Below the pieces are notes generated by a model that saw nothing but the letters and a program-made list of their open reading frames with translations, ran no database searches and was not told where the DNA came from. Of a stretch of 64,000 nt of DNA, positions 21,897 through 33,589 are shown in pieces. The first letter of the stretch is position 1, and each line of letters opens with the position of its first letter. The DNA is taken from NCBI GenBank assembly GCA_026018925.1, contig JAKSZU010000009.1, forward strand, positions 86,626,139 through 86,690,138, written 5' to 3'. The position numbers and the translations under genes are program-made. The DNA is from Tupaia tana. Taxonomy: Eukaryota; Chordata; Mammalia; Scandentia; Tupaiidae.

Positions 21897-24239
21897 AAAG
21901 CATACAAGAAGGCAAGGCTTGGGGAAGAAAGCAACCAGAAGCCTTAACTTGTCCCACCCCATTCCTTGAGACCCCTACCCTATTAAGCTGTTAGGAGTTT
22001 TCTAGCTTTTGTCCCAGATATATATATAGATGCAATTTTTAATAACTGCTCATATTTATCTTTTCCTCTTCCACCTTGGAAAATTTGATGTATTCAGAGG
22101 AGCTATTAGGCTTGTCAAAATGGAATTTCATACATCTATATTGATCAAAATTTTTGATTTTCATCAACCCTAACGTTTAGCATACACTGGCAGCTTATAA
22201 ACATGTACAAATAAAAACCAAATTTGTTTAACAACTTTTTCAATGTAAAAATGAACAATCTTACTAATAGACTCAATACTTCTTATAAAATTTAGAGACC
22301 AATAATAGGAATAACTAAAGCACGTTAACTTAACAACAAGAATTATAAGGAGGACTCCGAGGGAACCAGGCAATAATGTTTCTGTGAGTCCATGTTTAAC
22401 ATTGGATTTTATCCCTTTGTACTGATTTTACCTCTTTAACTCAGGCGCATTGCATTGGATACTTAACATGCAATTTTATCAAACATTTTCTTACTTTTCT
22501 TTGGTTAATTTTGGCTTAACAGTTTAGAAAACCAATCAGTTTAAATAGAAAATGAAGATTTTACTCAGTAAAATGATTATATTTTTAGAAACCTGTATTT
22601 GTAATAGTACATTCTTCTTTCATTTTCTTTGTGAGTTTCCTTAAGAACATAACATTAGAATTATAGCCATATTTGATGCTCTGACAAAAATCCATAACTG
22701 ACAAAGAAATTTGGCTATATATACTAGCTCAACATAATAGCCTACAATAAATTCCTGGGAATATAAAATTATTTTGGAAAACAATACATATGTAAACATA
22801 CAAGTACATAACATATTTATACATATAACTCAAATACAATGCAATAAAATTAGAATTACTTAATCTGACAATGCTTTCCATTTTAATACAACATATAAAG
22901 AATAAGCCTGATCAGTTTAACATCTCCTTTTTGTATATCTCAGGGACCTTCTGTAAACATCCAAGACTTACTTTGAGAACAAAGATCTTCTGTTAGCACT
23001 AAAACTAAAGCCAGAAAAAGCTAGTCATGAATTTGTTTCCCTGTTAGATATCCACTATGTAAAATGCAACACGTGGCATATAAATACTAGCTGTTTTATT
23101 AAACAAACCGTATTAAGATAAATATGATATTGCTTAATTAATAAAAACATGGACAAAATGTATATTGTAAATTATGAAGACTTTCACCTATTAATCTTTT
23201 ACTTCCGTTATATTTGAAACTGGCTTATTTACTAAAGTTATATAAACTTGAAAAGCATTTAATTTAACTTGTTGTTTTTTCGGGGGGAGAGGTTTTTGCT
23301 ATCGTGTGTGTGCAGTCACCAGAAAGACTGAGAGACACAGAGAGACAGAAAGCGAAAAATCATCCCCCAGGGGGGATGGCCACACCGCAATCCCTTCTCC
23401 TCCATTCTCTTCTCGGGATCTTGGGCACACACGCACATGTGCCCAGCATGAATTTAAGCCACTGGGTCCAGGCCTCAAACTGCGGTCGACTACATGGGAG
23501 TCCAGAAACATAGCCATTACACTAGCAGATGGTCTCACATTTAACTAATTTGTATGAGTGCTCTTTTTATAAACCAAATTGAATAGAATTCTTTAAGGCC
23601 TTTTACACTGACATAAAACATATAAGTAAATAACATGACATATTACATGTATGAATGCACACACACATCAGGATTATAAGAGCCAATTTTCCTGGGGTTA
23701 CTTTGACACTAATACTCTTAGTAAAGCTTTTTCTTGAATTTTTAAATTATACACTGAAGAACAGTGGGCTTTAAATTTTTTGTTGTCTACACCATTGGAG
23801 TTTTTACAGTACAAATATTTCTGATATTTCTACCCCTTCTAAGTGTGATGTTTTCAAAAGGCCCTCTCAGTTTTTAGATAGAGAGTTTGATGCCACAACT
23901 TTCTACAAATGACTCACTGAAATGCATTCTCAGGGACTTTTAAAGGAGCTGATTTTGCATCCCATGATTTCTACAAAGACAAGTATGCTCTTTGGTCAGG
24001 ATGTACCCTGGGGCACTCCTGGACCATCTTGCCTCCACTGGTATCTTATATGGTTACAAGGCAATTATTAGTGATAGTGCTGTGACTGTAGGGATCACCA
24101 GTTCTTGAATGCTTTGATTTCCCAGCTAACCCAGGCTATAACAGGAATAACAAGGCTAGCAAGACTCAGATTTAAAAGAGAGTCAAGGTTCCTGTGTAAG
24201 GGGAACTTTTGCCTCCCTTAGAGTGCAGGTAAAATGTCA
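21895..24239 (-). repeat. AT-rich ERV-associated repeat
   Basis: No protein motif. Blocks match 31130-32000 in the same order and orientation and 62300-63400 in the opposite orientation (for example a GGATGTTTACAG-type block near 22950 and 62467, and a CCAGGAAGTG block near 31650 and 63115). It is therefore an interspersed, non-coding part of a repeated ERV family. One SINE is inside. Confidence 0.6.
23275..23535 (-). mobile_element. tRNA-derived SINE
   Basis: Minus-strand copy; TSD approximately ATTTAACTTGTT / ATTTAACTAATT. Confidence 0.88.
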
Positions 24240-24627
24240 GAGGGCTGAAGTATCAGACTTTTGACTAAAATATTGCTGATTTTCTTCTAGTCTTTGTTGT
24301 CTGGTTTTAAAGATTTTTGTCCTGCCTTGAGCTGTCCATAGGTTCATGTACCTACTATTTGAACAGAATCCTAACCTGTTTCCTGGATTTAAGTTTTAAG
24401 TAAAGTTCCTTAGCATTTCTTTGATTTTTTGAAGTTAAAACTGCTTCTCTTGAAATTGCCAGCTGAACTTGTTATTGAAAGTAGTTAGATTATTTAAGAA
24501 ACTGCCTGATCAATAAAATGTGGGGGGAAAAAGGAATGAAATACAACTGTAGACATCATATATAGTGTGTGAAGAAGGTGGGAAAGGGCAGAGGGTCAGA
24601 AATAGGGGTTTATATATATAGTAGGGG

Positions 24628-24674
<47 letters not shown>

Positions 24675-25375
24675 GTAAAACTAAATATATATATGAAATG
24701 TGTGTGTGTGTGTGAGTGTGTGTGTGTATATATAACTAAAAGTGGAAAATTATTGATGATAACATACATGATTAAGCCACTACGCAGTATATTCTGGATG
24801 GGAAACCACATTTTGTATGCTGTGACGATGCTTAGGGAATGAATGGAAATTAATTAATTTAAAAAATGTTTCAGGACAAAAACATGAAAACAGTTTTTCT
24901 TGAAATTAAAAAATGCATTAAAAATACCTATTTGATGACTGCAGTAAGCTATATAGCCCCAGCTAGGAGCTACTTGAAAGTATGTTCATTCTACTAGCTG
25001 AGGTTTATGCCTAAAGTCACACTTGTGTTCATGGATATGTATATATCAGCTGTGCTTGCTATTGAAAATATTTAGATTAATTATGATCTTTAGTAAATCA
25101 ATAAAATGTGGGATGAAAAAGGCATAGAAAGCAACCATGGATACCAGAGACACAGTGGGAGGGGGGTTGGGAGATGGCAGAGGGTGAGAACTAGGAAATC
25201 AAGGATTCCTATACAGAAAACAAGAAATAGAAAATTATTTGTTGATGATAACATGTATGTTGATGTGCTTGGTTGAGCCAATATATGGTGTATTCTGGAT
25301 GGAAAATCTCATTTTGTATGCTGTAATTATGTATAGTAAATTAATGTAAATAAATAAATTTAAATTAAAAAAAGA
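24240..25375 (+). mobile_element. HAL1-like element, 3' UTR only (5' truncated)
   Basis: Matches, in reverse orientation, the 3' UTR of the minus-strand HAL1-like element at 47449-50230 (shared GAACAGAATCCTAAC and GAAAGTAGTTAGATTAT blocks). It contains two tandem 3' UTR units, each opening with AATAAAATGTGGG (about 24513 and 25100), and ends in an A-rich tail near 25375. Confidence 0.75.
24614..24740. repeat. (AT)n and (GT)n microsatellites
   Basis: An AT run at about 24638-24672 and a TG run at about 24698-24730, inside the HAL1-like 3' UTR. Confidence 0.9.
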
Positions 25376-26089
25376 AAAATATCTAAAGCAGGGACACTGA
25401 GGAGGTGGCTAAGGTGAGCCCAAGAGAGTGCAAGGGAGGATGGGGCTTTCAGTCAGATAGAGGTGAACTAGGAGAAGGTGATGTGGGGCCCTGGCAAACT
25501 CCTCTCGATGGCAGAGGAAATGGATTAGGACAAGGGCCTGGTAAAGTCCTGTCAAGAATCCAGCAGGCACATCTACCCAAATTACCTGCTAACAAAGAAT
25601 GCAATGCTTAGGCTGCAGTATGAAATGGCAAAGAAACTGTAGAGCCTACTTTTCTGGGATTATCTCTATGACCTTCTCAAGAAACAAAGGATCCAGATTT
25701 TGAGGACACAGAGGCATGCCCATCATGAAAAGGAATGACTCCTCCCCATTTTCCTCCCAAGATGGTTATGTAAAACAAACAAGGGATGGTTTGCCCCTTT
25801 CACTGGTCCAAGGCGGTCTCCAAAACTTTCTCCAAAAATAAAGGACCTGACCTTCCAAGACAGATAGGTCTACCAATCATGAGAGGAGCAGCCTCTTTTC
25901 CCTTTTTCCCTCTTTTTCTATTTTTTTTTTCATTTTTGCCCTCCTGTATGGTTGTGAGACAGACAAAGGGTGGATATTCCTTCTGAGAAGAGGACCATTC
26001 AGGTGTCCACCTGGCCAAGCCCCTTGCAAAGACCTTAGAAGTCTCTTAGCTTTGGTAACTGGCTATAAACCCACCAACATGCAGGTGGG
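25376..26089 (-). other. Unassigned ERV-like sequence with a degenerate tandem duplication
   Basis: No convincing coding frame. About 25690-25790 and 25850-25975 are diverged copies of one unit (shared CATCATGA.A.GA, CCTCC..A/TATGGTT.TG and ACAAAGGGTGG/ACAAGGGATGG text). It lies between a HAL1-like 3' end and an ERV leader. Confidence 0.4.
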
Positions 26090-27205
26090 GTAAGTGACCC
26101 CCAGCATCAATTTTACCTTCTGGCTGTATGAGGCTCCCACAGAACCACAAGTTGGTACCCATTCAGTCTCCATAGTTGAAGTCATAGAGCCACAAATACA
26201 CTCACTCACTCAAGCATTCACTATTTATTCCAGAGGTTATAACATTCCGTCCCCCCAGATTTCATTCTTTTTAGAACAATAGTAGAATGAAGAAAAAGAA
26301 CTCATAGAGACAGGACAAAAGAGAGCCCAGCAGAGAGATCTGATATAAATAGGACAAAATAAGGCCCAGAAAAAATATCTTATAGAAAAAAGAGGCCCAG
26401 GGTCTTCCTACAAGATGCTGAAATAGGAGGAAAAAAGAAAAGAAGTAGCTAGTGAGCCCTGGACCTAGTCCAGCGGATGCCTCTAGCACCAGCCACACTT
26501 TCCTTGATCAGTCCCAGGAAACCTGTCTGAGACTGAGCAATGCTGCCTCCTTGAAACTGCTAGACTTCAACCAAAGGAGGAACTTAAAACCCCAATCTAG
26601 CAACTGAGATTGCCAGGTACAATCCAAGGAGGGACTTGAACCCCTGATCCAGCAACCTAGATTGCCAAGCTTAGCTTCTTATTCCAGCAATGTCTTGTTG
26701 GAATCTGAGTAGGGCCCATACCACTATATCCAGTGTGCCCTAGATCAACCACTAGGCTTCTACTTAAGGAAGGGCTTGAACTCCAGATCTAGCAACCTAG
26801 ATTGCTGGGTACAATCCAAGGAGGGACTTGAACCCCCCAATCCAGCAACCTGAATTTCCAGGGATGTATCTGCCTAGGGAACCAACATCCAGGGGGCACC
26901 TTCAGTGCTAACCATGCACTCACCACAAACAAGCGACTCATACAAAAGAGAAGCCACAGACAGACAGGGCAAGTTCAGGATAGGTAGAAAGGCAAGGCAC
27001 CTACAGAGGGTTTCTCAGACTCAGCAAAAATTTTGTGGGAGTGGTGGTGTCTCTCAAGCAGTGGTCAAGTGGCCTTAGTGGGATCTCTAGCACCCTGAGG
27101 TAATCAGGGAGTTCCTCCCTGAGAGTACTATAGGTTCCTGACTGCTACCCAGGCAAGGCCACTCTCCTCAGGTCAGATGCCTCATTAAAGTACCAGTAAG
27201 TACTG
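26090..27205 (-). other. Leader / 5' internal region of a minus-strand ERV
   Basis: Directly follows (on the minus strand) a 5' LTR and primer site. No gag frame is visible. It includes four copies of a ~52-bp unit (26575-26870, separate entry). The start near 26100-26260 resembles 32060-32260 (PolyA/R-like TTTATTCCAGAGGTTATAAC versus TTTATCACAGCG), so two ERV copies share it. Confidence 0.5.
26575..26870 (-). repeat. ~52-bp units with tRNA B-box-like cores
   Basis: Four copies begin near 26577, 26629, 26768 and 26820. On the minus strand each has a core like GGGGTTCAAGTCCC, matching the pol III B box (GGTTCRANNCC) exactly in two copies, preceded by GGTTGCTGGAT-type text. The pairs are 52 bp apart. 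No A box was found at a suitable distance. Confidence 0.7.
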
Positions 27206-27223
27206 ATCTTGCTGGGGCCTCCA
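27206..27223 (-). other. Retroviral primer binding site, tRNA-Thr type
   Basis: On the minus strand TGGAGGCCCCAGCAAGAT lies two bases (TT) after the LTR end ...TATAACA. The first 13 bases match the complement of the 3' end of a threonine tRNA (...GGGGCCTCCA), as recalled from tRNA sequence. This fixes the LTR to its right as a 5' LTR. Confidence 0.7.
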
Positions 27224-27225
27224 AA

Positions 27226-27692
27226 TGTTATAGTCTAATCAATGAGAAATAAGAGGACATCCAGACATAGCCAAATTATAGGAGTTCTTTATTAATAGGC
27301 TAGCCAACTGTGGGAGGACTTGTGTCTCTTAAAAACCCCACAGCCCTGAGTGTAGGGAGAAGGGGGCTTATAAAGTCAAAAATCACATTTGGGTTGACAT
27401 GGCAGAAGCAGTAATCATTGAGGAGGAGAGGTGACAAGGTGACAAGTGGAGATTCCTATGCATAAGAGGTTACAGAATCCAGATCAAGCAGGTTAATAAT
27501 GTCCAGACCTTTGTTTAAACACAATGAAATCTTAATGGTCTTTATGACTCAGGGCAAGGCATCTGGTGACTGATGATTACATCACTAAGGAACATCCTAG
27601 GGTAGGGAGTTTTGGTTATTTAGCTCTAGGCAAAAGGAGAAAGCAAGTTTCCAATAGAGAGAGGAGTTCAAAATGGAGGTGTTCCTGTTTCA
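27226..27692 (-). repeat. 5' LTR of a minus-strand class I ERV (~467 bp)
   Basis: Ends TG/CA on the + strand (TGTTATAGTC...CCTGTTTCA). On the minus strand it carries a TATA-like GACTTTATAAGCCCC and AATAAAGAACTCC. The primer site follows. Paralogue: 16923-17615. Confidence 0.8.
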
Positions 27693-28619
27693 CTGTTTCA
27701 CTTCCACCTACCATATGCTTATGATTTGGTCTATAATGTCCTGGAGAACAAACCTGATTTAACAGTAATTATTAGGGCAGAAGTCTGACTGCTTTTTCCT
27801 ATGTTAAAAGAAAAGTAAGGCAATCAATTTAATAGAGTAGAGTTTTAACAAAGCAAATCTTTACATGATTTAAATTGGGCCATTGTCTCCAGACTTCCAG
27901 ACAACTCCAGCCAGTCTTGTGGTCAAATCAGTCTTTTAAGTCAGCATAACAGGAAAGCGAGGTATATAGTAAAAGGAAAGTGTCATACGCAAAACGTTAA
28001 GTTAGGGAGTGTGGTAGAGAAATCATTGTTTACATTCTGAAGTCTGTCTGCATTAATACACTTTAAAAAAGCAAGATGTCTGTGATTTACTGAAGCCTAG
28101 CTGCTGTGATTGGGTGTGACTTAGCAACCAGCTCAGAAAAACACCCTAATATGTACAATTTTGGCTTCTCCATAGGAATCAAAGTGTGGGAGTACAGTAG
28201 CTGTTTTAGGCCATAATAATGTAATTTAACACCTATTTTCCAAAATCCTTTCCAGAGGGCCTGGGTTATGCCCATAAATATTAACAGATCATTTTGACCC
28301 ATTGGTAACAAGATTCTTCCTACCTCCTGCCCCTGGCATAGTATCTTTGTGACATATATTAAGCCTCCTTATCTATGTAAAAGTACATTCTTTTCTGACC
28401 TCAGCAACCTTTCTTTCCCAATCAACAACCTAAAAACTGTAAGCCTACCTATAACCTACAAACCCCCTACCCCCGCTTCCACATGCCCCACATTTTTTGG
28501 CCTGACCAATGGAAAAATTCTTCACTAAATTCCAAACTCTCGCTTCCAAAATCAAATAAAAAGAATTCCTGTACCTGATCACCCTGAGAAAAGCACATTG
28601 CCTCTTTTCCAGGCCTAGG
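27693..28619. other. Unassigned, LTR-like
   Basis: Non-coding. About 28020-28160 is the reverse complement of about 35215-35350 (GTTGCTAAGT.ACA..CAATCACA and TGTATTAATGCAGA-type blocks), so this is a repeat, probably the LTR family seen before the tRNA-Leu-like primer site at 35859. Confidence 0.45.
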
Positions 28620-29281
28620 TCATTCATATTCTGCTTAGAAATAAACTACATTAATTATTATTTTTACAGAGTTGGTTCTTTCTATTGACAATTATATGCT
28701 GATTGATCTGGCAATATGTATCTTTCCCAAATTTATTTCCAGTCTTTCTTTTAAGAGAGAAAGTAGGAAAAGAAAGAAGACAAAAATTGTCCAGATGAGG
28801 TAAGAGACAGGAACCCTAAGAATATACTTAGGGTACAAGCCCAAAATGGAATCACAAAATATCTACATTTTAATATGGAGACAGGGCAGCTTGACTGCTT
28901 GCTCAGAAGAGGTGGCTTGCAGCAGTGGCTCAGTGATTGACCTAGGCAGCATGACTTAAACCTAAAACAAAGGCTTTTATCCAAGCCCCACCACATTCCG
29001 GGAAAACGGTAAAATGATATTTTTGATGGCCTAAAGCTTCTAGACAAAGAATCTCCTGAAATTTATATATTGCAGAAAACAGATCGCCAAGAAAACAAGC
29101 ATCACTTTGTAGAGTAGAGGAACTTGGGTTTGTAATGCTGGCGATCCCAGTAGAGTTCATACTTTCAAGTCTGGGTTCTGACTTGCGGAAGTTACAGGTG
29201 TTAAATTGTTTCGGTCAGGGATATTATAGACAATAAGAGTCACAAAAGAGCCTCAAAACAGTTGCAATCCAGCTTGTAACA
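28620..29281 (-). repeat. 3' LTR remnant of a minus-strand ERV
   Basis: On the minus strand an LTR start TGTTACAAGC at 29281 follows a polypurine tract (CCTGTGGGGAAA, 29282-29293). A TATA-like ATATATAAATT is near 29070. The first ~230 bp match 32690-32871. The left end is not clear. Confidence 0.6.
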
Positions 29282-29293
29282 TTTCCCCACAGG

Positions 29294-29665
29294 TAATTTA
29301 CAAAGGTAAACCTTGTAAGTGCTTAGAAACACTTCCTGTTTGGAAGCAGTTAGCAAACAGGATCCATAATACTCCCGTTTGATGCCCTTAGTTTTCCTTA
29401 GGGCATTATAGTATGGCCTCATAGTCACTAAGGCGGTATCGGCTAAGCCTACCAAAGGGATTGTTGCAACTTATGGAAAGGTTCAGAACGGTTCATGTGT
29501 TGTCTTGAACAGGTATATCCTTGATTTTTCTACTGTGCATAGATCAGTCAGCCTCCAGAATGACTGAAGCAGGGTCGCAGATTCCTCAGGCTTCTGCCAT
29601 GCATTGACTAGTAGCCTCTGGAGTGACTAGAGCAGGGCCATAGACTCCTCATTTCTAAAGCGTCC
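29294..29665 (-). pseudogene. ERV env 3' end remnant
   Basis: Lies between integrase and the polypurine tract of the minus-strand ERV, where env belongs. A short open piece (29240-29455) shows no firm env motif, so this is assigned by position only. It is far too short for env, so most has been deleted. Confidence 0.4.
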
Positions 29666-30245
29666 TCAGGAGGGGCTTTGGTCTATTTCTGCAGACCAGG
29701 GTCTTGGTGGGTCCATAGAGGCAGCCCCCTTGACTCTAGTGTGATGGGTCCATGGAGCAGTAGGAGTGGCCAGAACCATGTGAAGCCCTATCAAAACTGG
29801 CTGAAGGGGTTCCAACCTTTTACCCACACCATATCCCTGGGTTGTACCCAGTCTCCAAGGGGGAGTGAAGCCCTTTCCATAGTTTGTCACACTGTATGTT
29901 GAAGGCCGCACCCAAAGACTTGTAGATAGCGGGACAGGTCTAGCTCTTGAATCTGTCGACAATCTCCTTTTAGAAATGACAGTAGAGGGAACCAGCAGTT
30001 AGCATAATGGCTATGTCGCTGGACTCCCACGTAGTTGACCGTGGTTTGCGTCCCAAACACAGTGGCTTAAAACTCACGCCGGGCGCGTGTGCGTGCGTGC
30101 CCAAGATCCTGGGAGGAGAATGGAGGAGAAGGGATTGCGGCGTGACCATCCCCCCGGGGGGTGATTTTTCGCTTTCTATCTCTATGTCTCTCTCTGTCTG
30201 TCTGGCAAGCGCACGCGCCCTATAGCGAAAAACCTCTCCAAAAAA

Positions 30246-30276
<31 letters not shown>

Positions 30277-30900
30277 GAAATGACAGTAGGAGGGTGTGCA
30301 AACAAAATTTCAAAAGGAGAGTAGCCAGATCGTCTAGGACTGTAGCAGACCCAGAGAAGTGCTAAGAGTAATCAGTCCAACCAAGAAAGGGTCAGTGGAC
30401 CTGGAGAAGTAGCCACTGTCTGGGTAATTTTGGAGACAAAATCAGGCCCATTGTCTGATACTATACTCAGTGGCAGCCCATATCGAGGGATAGTCTGCTA
30501 GTCTAATGCATTGGCTAACTCATGGGCCTTTTCTGCTCTAGTGGGGAATGCCTCCACCCAGCCTGAATAGGTAAAAACTAGTACCAAGAGATATTGGCAG
30601 TCTCAGCATGACTTGACCTCAGTAAATTCCACTCATAAAGGTTCCTATAACCTGGACTCCAGAGGGCTGTTTTGGGTTCTGATGGGCATATGCTCTACTA
30701 CAGGTTGAAACAGTGATGAGGCATAAACTGCAAGTCAACCTTTGCCAAAAAGAGCAGGAATATTCATTGAATTTGTGGCAAATGTATGTCCGGAATTGAC
30801 AGAAAGCCCTGGTGGCTTGGGAAACAGTGTCTACCGTAAATGTCATTGATTGGCCTCCCACCTTCATTTTGACTATGGTCTCTCAGGAACCTAGGAGTAA
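29666..30900 (-). pseudogene. ERV integrase remnant, split by a SINE
   Basis: On the minus strand: a zinc-module-like stretch (30870-30640), a core with GLPLSIVSDN followed by GPDFVSKI text (about 30480-30420; the second catalytic Asp of the DDE triad is in SDN), then after a SINE the C-terminal domain with KRLEPLQPVLIG, ATPTA and WTHHTRVKGAA (29930-29700). Stops and frame changes are frequent. Confidence 0.75.
29987..30274 (+). mobile_element. tRNA-derived SINE in ERV integrase
   Basis: Full-length + copy; TSD AGAAATGACAGTAG at 29973-29986 and about 30276-30290. Confidence 0.94.
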
Positions 30901-32059
30901 GGAGCCTTGTGTATTCTAGTCTGTGTCTCAATCAGAAGGGCAGAGCCCTATTTGGAGGTTTTACACAAAAACTCTGGCTGGAGAATAAAACAGAGGGAGT
31001 GCAAGAAGGCAGTAAGGGAGAAGGCAGCTAGGAGCTCCAGACTTAACTCATTCCGCCCCATGTCTTGAGATTACGACCCTGCCAAGTTCCTGGACAAGAG
31101 TTCCTCAGTGTTTCTCTTCTGGATACAATGGTCCATAAAAAGTCAATTCTAGTATCTTAAGCAAGCATGCCAAAGAAAACTAGCACTTTGGCCTGGAAGG
31201 CAGTTGGGTTGTAAGAGGATTTTTGCTACTGAAAAGAGGTTTTTACTAACTACCCATGCTTATCTTTTCTCCTCATCATAGGGAATTCGATATTTTCTGG
31301 GGGAGCTATCAAGCTTGTAATCTGGTATGCATTAACAGAATTATACATATTTATATTGATCACAATTTTTAATTTTAGCAACCTTAAATTTTAGCATATA
31401 TCAGTAGCTTATGAACATGTACAAACACAAACTTATTTACATATTTCCCAAATCAGAGACCAACCCAATATCTTTGATTTCTATAAAATCTACAAGCCTA
31501 ACAATCAAAGGATATTAAATTAATGATGAGAGCTATTAGGAAGTCTCAGAAAAAATCAGGTGACAATGCTCTCCATGGGTCTATGTTCAAAGTTTGATTT
31601 ACAACCTTTTATACAGATTTTAACAATTTACTTTTGGTCTTAGGCAGTGGGCCAGGAAGTGACAATTTTGGTATAGGCAACCAAGCATGGAATTCCTGTC
31701 AAACATTTTCTTGCCTTTGGTTTGGTTTAGTAGTTCAGAAAGACAATTAGTTTCTCCACAGAAAATGGAAATTTTTATCCAGTTAAATTATTAGATTGCC
31801 AGTCAGAAAACTAATCAGCTTAAATTCAGTTATAAAACCAATCAGTTTCTCCACAGACAATGGAAAATGTAAGCCTTTACCTGAAAGAGCACATCCTTTT
31901 AACATGTTAGGATTTTAAGAGCCAATTTCCTGGGATTACTTTGACATCACATTCTCCAGTGGTATCATGATCAATTTTTCATGACCAGAACAAGAGGGAA
32001 TCTAGTTGGTGCCAATTTCCTTCTCTGGAGACAGAAGGGACAAGCCTTGAACTCACAGA
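30901..32059 (-). repeat. ERV internal / AT-rich repeat, second copy
   Basis: Parallels 21450-23700 in order: a CAAAAACTCTGGCTGGAGAAT block, an AAGAAGGCA block, then AT-rich text with matching CATACATCTATATTGATCA-like stretches. No coding frame. It follows integrase directly, so gag and most of pol are missing between. Confidence 0.55.
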
Positions 32060-32690
32060 TTGGGACAGAAGCAAATCAGCCAAGAGCTCAAGGGCACGGG
32101 GTCTCTTAGACATGCAGAGAAATGCCCCTCCCAGTGTATTCCTCCCTGCAATGTAAATACAGGTACAAACTCACTCAGATTCTGTAGTCCAAAGACTGTA
32201 GGGTCACAGAAACTAACACACAACACACATTCACACAGTCACTCCAGAGTTTATCACAGCGTCCTCCCCCTTTGGGAGAGTCCCCAACTTGTGGCCCCAG
32301 CAGGGGATCCATGTAGCAACCTGAGCTGGTGGCCCATGGGAAGGGGATCCACACAGCAACCTGAGCTGGCAGCCCCCGGCAAAAGGACTCATGCAGCGAC
32401 CTGAACCCAGTACTGGTGGTTCTTATGGGAGACCATAGGAGGTGATAAGGCTCCCCTTCCACTCAAATGGAGTGGATCTATCTGGGTTGCTGAATCCCAG
32501 GACTTTACATTATCTGGAGGTTTTAGCCTGTGAGTTGACTGGATGGACCTGAGAAAAGACCAGGTGGCATTGCCTCATTTGATTCTGGAGTCCCTTTGTC
32601 TTTGCAGGCATTTCCTACCATACCAGTGGCTCAAGGATCCAGTATGGTTGGTTTCCCGGTCAAGGAACCAAATATGTTGCAGAAACCAAG
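32060..32690 (-). other. ERV-like non-coding segment
   Basis: Shares its first ~200 bp with 26100-26300. Holds three loose repeats of GGGGATCCA..CAGCAACCTGAGCTGG near 32285-32420. No protein call. Confidence 0.4.
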
Positions 32691-32871
32691 TATCACTCAG
32701 AGAGTAGAAAAACTCAGGTTTATACCACTGGAAGTCCCAGCAGAGTCGATACTCTCAAGTCTGAGCACTGACTTGCAGAAGTTACAGAGTCTATATATTC
32801 TGTGTCAAGAATGTTGCAGACCGGAAGAGTTGCAAAACATCTGCAAAACCATTGCAATCTGGCTAGCAACA
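32691..32871 (-). repeat. ERV LTR remnant (start of LTR)
   Basis: Minus-strand LTR start TGTTGCTAGCC at 32871, preceded by a polypurine tract CCTGTGGGGAAA (32872-32883). Paralogue of 29050-29281. Confidence 0.6.
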
Positions 32872-32883
32872 TTTCCCCACAGG

Positions 32884-33540
32884 CAAATTACAAAGGTGGA
32901 ATAGAAACACTTCCTGTATACAAGCAGTTATCGAACAGTATCCATAACACATGCCCACTCCAAAATTAGGAGAATAACTGGACCCATTCATCATGTCCCC
33001 AGCCCCCCACCTCCATGAAGGGAACACAAGCACAAGACAACAAGCCCAGACAATGCCTCTCCTAACCCAGATAGAAACTTTCCACCTATTTTCCCCTTAG
33101 CAGCCCATTTTCCAGGACCCTTCTTTTCTTGGAAGCTTGTTTTTCCTTCACTCTCCTTTAATAAATTCTCTGCTGGGACCAGCAGTTAGCGTAATGGCTA
33201 TGTCGCTGGACTCCCACGTAGTCGACCGCGGTTCACGTACCGGACCCAGTGGCTTAAACTCACGCCAGGTGCGTGTGCATGCGTGCCCAAGATCCCGAGA
33301 TGAGAATGGAGGAGAAGGGATTGCAGCATGGTCATCCCCCTGGGGGGTGATTTCTCGCTTTCTATCTCTCTGTCTCTCTCTGCCTGTCTGGTGAGCGCAC
33401 GCGCCCTATAGCAAAAAAAAAAAAAAAAAAAAAAAAAAATTCTCTGCTTTCTCCCCTTTGTGTCAATGTCTCTAATTTTTCATGAGCATGAGAAAAGAAC
33501 CTGTGTTCCATTGTGGGTGCTTGGCCTGATCACCCCTGCA
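32884..33540 (+). repeat. LTR-like remnant with AATAAA, split by a SINE
   Basis: Short ERV env-end remnant at left (matches 29294-29370), then a + oriented LTR-like tail with TTTAATAAATTCTCTGC (33159), interrupted by a SINE. The boundaries are not clear. Confidence 0.4.
33175..33436 (+). mobile_element. tRNA-derived SINE
   Basis: Full-length + copy with ~27-base A tail; TSD AAATTCTCTGCT on both sides. Confidence 0.93.
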
Positions 33541-33589
33541 TTACTGCATTTCCTGTATAACAGACAGGAGGAGTTTTTGGTGTCTTCTT

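Noticed and set aside
24614..24740. Origin or regulatory AT element
   Set aside because: A simple microsatellite inside a HAL1-like 3' UTR.
16923..27692. One complete minus-strand provirus between the two paired LTRs
   Set aside because: Gene order partly fits, but flanking tetramers do not match, no polypurine tract borders the left LTR, and similar blocks continue outside; kept as separate entries.
32060..32404. 114-codon ORF as a host gene
   Set aside because: It lies in sequence shared with another ERV copy (26100-26300), and no domain is recognisable.
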